In this document: positions 59,036-64,000 of the stretch, piece after piece | How positions within the stretch are numbered: position 1 is the first letter of the stretch | How the letters are laid out: each line of letters begins with the position of its first letter | Source of the DNA: Hymenobacter aerilatus | GTDB lineage: Bacteria > Bacteroidota > Bacteroidia > Cytophagales > Hymenobacteraceae | Assembly: GCF_022921095.1 (NCBI RefSeq) | Contig: NZ_CP095053.1 | Span: 3,638,501-3,702,500 of the forward strand | Direction: 5' to 3' | DNA: 64,000 nt | Position numbers and translations under genes: made by a program | Notes under the pieces: model-generated | The model's input: only the letters and a program-made list of their open reading frames with translations | What the model was told of the DNA's origin: nothing | Database searches by the model: none

Positions 59036-59072
59036 AACAAAAAGGCCTCCCGGTGTGGGAGGCCTTTTTGTT
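59036..59072. terminator. Bidirectional terminator between the orphan gene and the lipoprotein
   Basis: A perfect 16-bp stem (AACAAAAAGGCCTCCC at 59036-59051 with its complement at 59057-59072, loop GGTGT) between convergent genes. Confidence 0.9.
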
Positions 59073-59091
59073 ATATCAGACGTTGCTGAAA

Positions 59092-59352
59092 TTACTGAGC
59101 AGTCGTGCCAGTGGTAGCAGGAGCAGTAGTAGTAGGAGCGTCGGTAGCGTCAGCTGCATCTTCCATGTTGTCAGCCTTAGCGTCGGCCGAGTCACGTACT
59201 GCGTCAGCTTGCTCTTCCATAGCGTCAGCTTTGGCTTCGCCAGCAGCTTCTACGTTGTCAGCAGCTTGCTCAGTAGCGTCTTCTTTTTTGCTGTCGCAAG
59301 AAGCGAACGAGAACGAAGCGGCAGCCAGAGCGAGGAACAGAACTTTTTTCAT
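59092..59352 (-). CDS. Small Ala/Asp-rich lipoprotein
   Basis: An 86-residue lipoprotein: signal MKKVLFLALAAASFSFASC with the lipidated Cys. The mature part is highly charged and repetitive, with units such as ADNVEAAGEAKADAMEE, QADAVRDSADAKADNMED and AADATDA. It is predicted to be one long amphipathic helix, similar in style to LEA-like or coiled-coil stress proteins. The C-terminus is Thr/Ala/Pro-rich (TTTAPATTG). Location: probably the outer or inner membrane surface. No function is known to me. It lies between a strong terminator and der. Confidence 0.78.
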   Translation of the reverse strand: MKKVLFLALAAASFSFASCDSKKEDATEQAADNVEAAGEAKADAMEEQADAVRDSADAKADNMEDAADATDAPTTTAPATTGTTAQ

Positions 59353-59496
59353 GATGGGGGTAAGTTGAAAAATGAAATTTCAGGTTTGGTGAGTTTCGCG
59401 GGTTCCAGCCGAGCCGGAGGCGAAATTCGGGGGTTTATACCTACATCAGCAGAAGGTAACCCGACCTACCCAAAAAAATTTCAGTTTTTTTCTGCT

Positions 59497-60819
59497 TTAC
59501 TTCTTCCGGAACACAATACCAATCGGAACGCCTTGAAAACCAAAGTTTTCACGCAGCCTATTTTCCAAGTAACGCGTGTACGATTCCTTCACATACTGCG
59601 GTAGGTTGCAGAAAAACGCAAATACCGGGTTGTGGGTAGGCAACTGTGTCACGTACTTTATACGTACCATTTTGCCCTTAGTGGCGGGCGGCGGCGACTT
59701 TTCAATCTCGCGCAGCATCACCTCGTTGAGCTGGGAGGTAGGGATTTTGTGCATCTTATTCTCGTACACCTGAATGGCCGTTTCGATGGCCTTGTGCACG
59801 CGCTGCTTATTCAGCACCGAGATGAATACGATGGGTGGGTAGGCAATCGGCGCAATCTTCTCGCGGATTTTCTCCTCGAATTCCTTGGCGGTGTTGGTTT
59901 CTTTGTCCTCGATGAGGTCCCATTTGTTCACCAGAATCACGATGCCTTTGCGGTTCTTGTCGGCCAGGGAGATGATGTTCACGTCCTGCGCCTCAATGCC
60001 ACGGGTAGCATCCAGCATCACCACACACACATCCGACTCCTCCATGGCCCGAATGGCGCGCAACACAGAGTAAAACTCCACGTCCTCCTTCACCTTGGTT
60101 TTGCGGCGCAACCCGGCCGTATCTACCAGGATAAACTCGTTGCCAAACGCGTTGTAGCGCGCCGAAATAGAGTCGCGGGTGGTGCCAGCAATATCCGTCA
60201 CGATGCTGCGGTCGGTGCCTAGCAGCAGGTTCACAAACGACGATTTGCCAGCATTAGGGCGACCTACTACGGCAATTTTAGGCACGCCGGCATCGGGCTC
60301 TTCCTCACCTTCTTCCTCGAAGTGGCTTACTACCGCATCCAGCAAGTCGCCGGTGCCAGAGCCGCTTTGCGAGCTGACGGAATAGATTTCGCCGTCACCC
60401 ATACCCAGGGCGTAGAACTCGCCAGCGGCGTGGGCGCGGGCGTTGGTATCGGCCTTGTTAGCCACCAGATAAATCGGCTTTTGGCCCTGGTAGCGGCGCA
60501 GTACGTTGGCAAACTCCTCGTCTAGCGGGTGCAGACCAGCGTCTACGTCCACCATAAACAGCACCACGTCGGCCTCATCAATAGCCAGCTTTACCTGCTT
60601 ATTGATTTCCTCCTCGAATACGTCCTCGGAGTTGTGCACGTAGCCACCGGTGTCAATCACAGTGTAGTACTTGCCAATCCAGTCGCCGTAGCCGTAGTGC
60701 CGGTCGCGCGTTACGCCCGACTCGTTGTCCATGATGGCTTTGCGCTGCCCCACCAAGCGGTTGAACAGCGTGGACTTGCCCACGTTGGGGCGGCCCACAA
60801 TTGCAATGGTATTTTTCAT
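59497..60819 (-). CDS. der: Ribosome-associated GTPase Der (EngA)
   Basis: A 440-residue protein with two tandem GTPase domains acting in 50S subunit assembly. G1 motifs: GRPNVGKSTLFNRLVG and GRPNAGKSSFVNLLLG; G3 DTGG and DTAGLRR; G4 NKAD and NKWD. The C-terminal KH-like domain is present (RIKYVTQLPTHNPVFAFF, ENRLRENFGFQGVPI). The length is typical. The downstream gene on the complement, era, has a separate promoter near 61900; a purine-rich inverted repeat lies between der and era. Confidence 0.95.
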   Translation of the reverse strand: MKNTIAIVGRPNVGKSTLFNRLVGQRKAIMDNESGVTRDRHYGYGDWIGKYYTVIDTGGYVHNSEDVFEEEINKQVKLAIDEADVVLFMVDVDAGLHPLDEEFANVLRRYQGQKPIYLVANKADTNARAHAAGEFYALGMGDGEIYSVSSQSGSGTGDLLDAVVSHFEEEGEEEPDAGVPKIAVVGRPNAGKSSFVNLLLGTDRSIVTDIAGTTRDSISARYNAFGNEFILVDTAGLRRKTKVKEDVEFYSVLRAIRAMEESDVCVVMLDATRGIEAQDVNIISLADKNRKGIVILVNKWDLIEDKETNTAKEFEEKIREKIAPIAYPPIVFISVLNKQRVHKAIETAIQVYENKMHKIPTSQLNEVMLREIEKSPPPATKGKMVRIKYVTQLPTHNPVFAFFCNLPQYVKESYTRYLENRLRENFGFQGVPIGIVFRKK

Positions 60820-60907
60820 TTGTCTGACTCCAGCCGCCAGCCCGACCAGTTTTGGCAGTGCCCGGAGTAGTTAAGTAGGTTGATGTGGTCGGAGTTGTTT
60901 TAGGGAG

Positions 60908-60970
60908 GGTAGGGAGGTGTGAGGGTAGAAAGTGATGTTTCGTAAACTTCTACCCTTACACCTCCCTACC
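60908..60970. repeat. 23-bp inverted repeat between era and der
   Basis: Arms 60908-60930 and 60948-60970 are complementary over 23 bases with one G-T wobble. One arm is polypurine (GGTAGGGAGGTGTGAGGGTA) and the other polypyrimidine. It may act as the era terminator. Confidence 0.7.
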
Positions 60971-60977
60971 TATCCTA

Positions 60978-61874
60978 CTATTGATAGCCGAACCGGCTCA
61001 ACGCTTTGGGGTCAGTGCGCCAGTTTTCGTTGACTTTCACGTGAATTTCGAGGAACACTTTTTTCAGGAAAAACTTCTCCATTTCCTCCCGTGCCCAGGT
61101 GCCTACCTTCTTTAGGGCCTCGCCGCCTTTGCCGATAATAATACCCTTCTGACTGCTACGCTCCACGTAAATCGTGGCGCGCATCCGGATAATATCGTCC
61201 TCTTCCTTGAACTCCTCGATGCCTACCTCGCAGGAGTAGGGCACCTCTTTTTTGTAGAGCTTGAAGATTTTCTCCCGAATCATTTCGGCGGCAAAAAAGC
61301 GCTCCGGCTTATCAGTTAGCTCGTCTTTGGGGTAGTAAGGCGGGTGAATCGGCAGCTTCTCTAGAATCAGATCGAGCAGCTCGCCGGTCCCGAATTTCTC
61401 CAGCGCCGAGATAGGTAGCACGCGGGTGGCATTGGGTAGGTGCTCCTGCCAATACGCTACCTTCGCCTCTACCTCAGCCTGATCGGCCTGGTCGATTTTA
61501 TTGACCAGCAAAAAGATAGGCGTATCCTGCATTTTGCGCAGACGCTCCACCACTGGTTCTTCATCGTGCTTCTCGTAAATATCCGTCACGAACAGTACCA
61601 CGTCGGCGTCTTCCAGCGACGAGTACACGAACGACATCATGGCGCTGTGCAGCTCGTACTTGGGCTGTATGATGCCGGGCGTATCGGAGTACACCAACTG
61701 GAAATCGTCGCCGTTGAGAATGCCCAGGATGCGGTGGCGCGTGGTCTGGGCCTTGCTGGTCACAATGCTGAGCCGCTCACCCAGCAGCGCGTTCATCAGC
61801 GTGGACTTGCCCACGTTGGGCTTGCCGATGATGCTCACGAAGCCGGCGCGGTGCGGTTTTGGTTCGGTATTCAC
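60978..61874 (-). CDS. era: GTPase Era
   Basis: A 298-residue GTPase for 16S rRNA maturation and 30S assembly. G1 GKPNVGKSTLMNALLG, G3 DTPG, G4 NKID. The C-terminal KH RNA-binding domain has GIIIGKGGEALKKVGTWARE. The start MNTEPKPHRAGFVSIIGKP is family-like, and an exact -7 element TACCTTTG lies 23 bases upstream. It is a neighbour of der, a second ribosome-assembly GTPase, transcribed in the same direction. Confidence 0.95.
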   Translation of the reverse strand: MNTEPKPHRAGFVSIIGKPNVGKSTLMNALLGERLSIVTSKAQTTRHRILGILNGDDFQLVYSDTPGIIQPKYELHSAMMSFVYSSLEDADVVLFVTDIYEKHDEEPVVERLRKMQDTPIFLLVNKIDQADQAEVEAKVAYWQEHLPNATRVLPISALEKFGTGELLDLILEKLPIHPPYYPKDELTDKPERFFAAEMIREKIFKLYKKEVPYSCEVGIEEFKEEDDIIRMRATIYVERSSQKGIIIGKGGEALKKVGTWAREEMEKFFLKKVFLEIHVKVNENWRTDPKALSRFGYQ

Positions 61875-61896
61875 GGGTTGTCAGGGAATTAGCCCG

Positions 61897-61904
61897 CAAA
61901 GGTA
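61897..61904 (-). promoter_or_regulatory. -7 element upstream of era
   Basis: TACCTTTG on the minus strand, 23 bases before the era start; it predicts a leader of roughly 15 bases. Confidence 0.6.
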
Positions 61905-61965
61905 CGATTTTTCGGGCGGCTTCGGAAGCTTGGTCAAATAAGTAGTCCTTCCTCTATGGCCTGCC

Positions 61966-61973
61966 TACCTTTG
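61966..61973 (+). promoter_or_regulatory. -7 element immediately before the HAD gene
   Basis: TACCTTTG ends five bases before the ATG at 61979. The transcription start should coincide with the start codon, which suggests leaderless translation. Confidence 0.6.
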
Positions 61974-61978
61974 CCCAG

Positions 61979-62692
61979 ATGCCACTTACCACTCTCCTCT
62001 TCGACCTCGACGATACGTTGTTCGACCACGCCGGTACGGCCCGCGCTGCCCTGCAAGCCAGCACAGTACAGTTTTCTAGTCTCGCCACTGTGCCATTGGA
62101 CGACCTGTATGCACGTTACAGCGAACTGCTGGAGGAAATGCACCCACGTGTTTTGGCCGGTGAGATACACTACCTTGATGCCCGCCGCCTGCGGTTTCAG
62201 CAGCTACTGGCGCCCTACCACGTGCTAGACTCCGAAACTGCCACTGAAGAATTTGTTGGGCTTCATTATGACCACTACCGCCGCCTGCGCCGACCAGTAG
62301 CTGGCGCTGTGGCACTGCTTGAGGCCCTAAAGCCGCGCTATCAGATTGGTATTATCACCAATAACCGCACTGCCGAGCAGCAGGATAAACTGGCTTTCTT
62401 GGGACTGACGAACCTTGTAGATGCCCTCATCACCTCCGAGGATGTGGGTGTGCCCAAGCCCGACCCGCGCATTTTTCAAGCAGCGCTGGAGCGACTGCAC
62501 GCCCTACCCGAAGAAACCGTGCTGGTAGGCGACAACTGGACTGCCGATGTACTGGGCGCACGGGCCGTGGGCATCCGGCCGGTATGGCTGAAACGATTCG
62601 GCACTTCTAGCCCCGATCCTACCGTAGCCGTACTAACAGGACTAGAGCCGCTGCCGGAGGTGCTGCGCGTGCTGGAAAGCACCGTGCCTTAG
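61979..62692 (+). CDS. HAD-family hydrolase, YjjG-like
   Basis: A 237-residue HAD phosphatase, similar to the YjjG-type pyrimidine nucleotidases by its C1-cap layout. Motif I LLFDLDDTLFDHAG has both catalytic Asp residues. Motif II is IITNNRTAEQQ, motif III the Lys in GVPKPDPRIFQ and motif IV LVGDNWTADVLGA. The start must be the ATG at 61979, because motif I begins six codons later. This leaves no room for a leader after the -7 element. Substrate unknown; the house-cleaning of modified nucleotides is a family guess. Confidence 0.86.
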   Translation: MPLTTLLFDLDDTLFDHAGTARAALQASTVQFSSLATVPLDDLYARYSELLEEMHPRVLAGEIHYLDARRLRFQQLLAPYHVLDSETATEEFVGLHYDHYRRLRRPVAGAVALLEALKPRYQIGIITNNRTAEQQDKLAFLGLTNLVDALITSEDVGVPKPDPRIFQAALERLHALPEETVLVGDNWTADVLGARAVGIRPVWLKRFGTSSPDPTVAVLTGLEPLPEVLRVLESTVP

Positions 62693-62768
62693 CAACGGAC
62701 ATGGGAGCGTAAGCACAGCTAGAGAATCCAGCGAAAAATCCTGGTTTCCCTGCAAACCTCCCGGCCCC

Positions 62769-62776
62769 TACCTTTG
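62769..62776 (+). promoter_or_regulatory. -7 element upstream of hemH
   Basis: TACCTTTG, 30 bases before the ATG at 62806. It rules out the TTG at 62779 as the start, since transcription would begin at about 62783. Confidence 0.6.
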
Positions 62777-62805
62777 TCTTGCTACGGATTAGCCGTTTCC
62801 TACTC

Positions 62806-63852
62806 ATGCCTACCCCCGCCACTTCCAAACGCCGTGTTGGCGTCCTGCTCGTCAACCTCGGCACGCCCGACTCGCCTCGCACCCCCGACGTGCGCCGCTA
62901 CCTCAACGAGTTCCTCACCGATGGCCGCGTGATTGATATGCCAGCCGCCGTACGCTACCCTCTTTTTCAGGGGCTGGTAGTACCGTTGCGGGCGCCCAAA
63001 TCAGCCAAGATTTACCAGCAGCTCTGGGATACGGAGCGCGGCTCGCCCCTGCTCTACCATGGCCTGGATCTGCAAAAGCTGGTACAGGAGCAACTCGGCT
63101 CCGACTACGTGGTGGCCTTTGGGATGCGCTACCAGAATCCTAGCATCGAAAAGGCGCTGGAGGAGCTGCGCGACGCCGCTGTAGAACGCATTATTGTGCT
63201 ACCCTTGTTTCCGCAGTACGCCGCGGCCAGCACCGGCTCAGTGCAGGAAAAGGTGATGGAGATTGTGAGCAAGTGGTGGATTGTGCCCAGCGTAAACTTC
63301 ATCAGCACGTTTACCGATGACCCCGGCTTTATCGGCACTTTCGTGACGCTGGGTAAAGCTGAAATGGACAAGCACGACTACGACCACGTGCTGTTCAGCT
63401 ACCATGGTATTCCGGAGCGTCATGTGCTGAAGGGTAGCTTCAAAGGCTACTGCCAGCTGGGCAAGTGCTGCAACACGTATAATAAGAACAACCGCTACTG
63501 CTACCGGGCGCAGTGCTTCGAGACCTCGCGCCTGCTAGCCAAAGGCCTCGGCCTGCGCGACGACCAATACACGGTAGCCTTCCAGAGCCGCCTGCAAAGC
63601 CGCCTGCGCGACCCATGGCTGCAACCCTACTCCGACGAAGTGCTGAAGGAATTCCCAAAAAAAGGCATTCAAAACGTGCTGGCATTCTCTCCCGCTTTCG
63701 TAGCCGACTGCCTGGAAACCACTATTGAGGTAGGCGTGGAGTTCAAGGAACTGTTTGAAGAAGCCGGTGGCAAGCACTGGCAGTTGGTACCTTCCCTAAA
63801 CTCGCACCCCCAGTGGGTAGAAGGCGTGGTGAACATGATTCAGCAGAATTAA
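62806..63852 (+). CDS. hemH: Ferrochelatase
   Basis: A 348-residue enzyme inserting Fe2+ into protoporphyrin IX, the last step of heme b synthesis. Family blocks: VGVLLVNLGTPDSPRTPDVR, LPLFPQYAAASTGSVQEKVM and VLFSYHGIPERHVLKGSFKG with the metal-binding His. The last third has the catalytic region FSPAFVADCLETTIEVGVEF with the Glu. After the His block an insertion holds five Cys (YCQLGKCCNTYNKNNRYCYR followed by AQCFE). The start MPTPATSK is supported by the promoter. The gene ends in a strong terminator. Confidence 0.94.
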   Translation: MPTPATSKRRVGVLLVNLGTPDSPRTPDVRRYLNEFLTDGRVIDMPAAVRYPLFQGLVVPLRAPKSAKIYQQLWDTERGSPLLYHGLDLQKLVQEQLGSDYVVAFGMRYQNPSIEKALEELRDAAVERIIVLPLFPQYAAASTGSVQEKVMEIVSKWWIVPSVNFISTFTDDPGFIGTFVTLGKAEMDKHDYDHVLFSYHGIPERHVLKGSFKGYCQLGKCCNTYNKNNRYCYRAQCFETSRLLAKGLGLRDDQYTVAFQSRLQSRLRDPWLQPYSDEVLKEFPKKGIQNVLAFSPAFVADCLETTIEVGVEFKELFEEAGGKHWQLVPSLNSHPQWVEGVVNMIQQN

Positions 63853-63902
63853 GGACACCCTATTTACTACCACTCCAAGAACCTTTTCCACTCTCGTTAG
63901 TT

Positions 63903-63942
63903 ATATCCGACCTGCTACGTATAGCGGGTCGGATATTTTTTT
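63903..63942 (+). terminator. Terminator after hemH
   Basis: A 15-base stem with one mismatch (arms 63903-63917 and 63922-63936), followed by TTTTTT. Confidence 0.85.
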
Positions 63943-63943
63943 A

Positions 63944-63976
63944 TTTGTGTTTTTCGGCGCTGTGTCTTTACCTTTG
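63944..63976 (+). promoter_or_regulatory. Promoter for a gene beyond the right edge
   Basis: TTTG (63944-63947), a 21-base spacer, then TACCTTTG (63969-63976) close to consensus. It faces out of the window; its gene is not included. Confidence 0.55.
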
Positions 63977-64000
63977 TGCCACCAATTCTTTCCCTTTAAA

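Noticed and set aside
1..64000. CRISPR array, tRNA, rRNA, insertion sequences or prophage
   Set aside because: I looked for regular direct repeats, tRNA-like cloverleaf ends and transposase or phage proteins and found none.

Overview
The window looks like a moderately GC-rich Bacteroidota chromosome, most likely Hymenobacteraceae (Hymenobacter-like); this is inference. Sequence reasons: gliding lipoproteins GldB and GldD; several PorT-type outer-membrane barrels; a 29-residue AURKAIP1/Cox24-type ribosomal protein; promoters ending in TAnnTTTG; few Shine-Dalgarno sequences; frequent CCTACCC; and palindromic repeats with a TCATCCTGAGCG-type core. I see no rRNA, tRNA, CRISPR array, prophage or insertion sequence. 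It reads as core chromosome with a few accessory genes.

Layout. 1-5.1 kb: the end of pyrD, a membrane protein, a PagL-like deacylase and three tandem PorT barrels. 5.1-11.1 kb: an M20 dipeptidase, a LytTR response regulator, a soluble hybrid kinase, an orphan roadblock protein and plsY, with a perfect 30-bp hairpin before plsY. 11.2-20 kb: a minus-strand block with a 1777-residue exported protein of unknown function, prmA, a DUF6150-like protein, tpiA, a TspO-like protein and a 55-codon gene. 20-31 kb: uvrA, an AT-rich O-acyltransferase, a methyltransferase, two paralogous alpha/beta hydrolases flanking an SGNH hydrolase (the second has lost its nucleophilic serine), and an MFS exporter. 31.5-45 kb: an ECF sigma factor overlapped by a tiny anti-sigma-like gene, nth, a glycosyltransferase, gldB, a barrel protein, rng, the mS38-like ribosomal protein, a TPR protein, HU, mutY-ssb-gldD and recG.

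45-55 kb: two secreted proteins of unknown function, then a fatty-acid oxidation cluster, all on the minus strand: fadD-type ligase, MarR regulator, fadN, fadA, fadE. The promoter regions of the MarR gene and of fadE share an identical 15-base word, in each case 5 bases upstream of a -7-like element. This is the best candidate for an undescribed regulatory circuit here. Palindromic repeats sit in both the fadN-fadA and fadA-fadE gaps, and a terminator precedes the fadE promoter. 55-64 kb: a degenerate arginase-fold protein, a cytochrome b5-like protein, a HAD phosphatase with an unusual DLN motif, murQ, an orphan protein, a small lipoprotein, der, era, a probably leaderless HAD gene and hemH.

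Starts were chosen from family N-termini, signal peptides and promoter position. Bacteroidota rarely use a strong ribosome binding site, so that signal was mostly unavailable.
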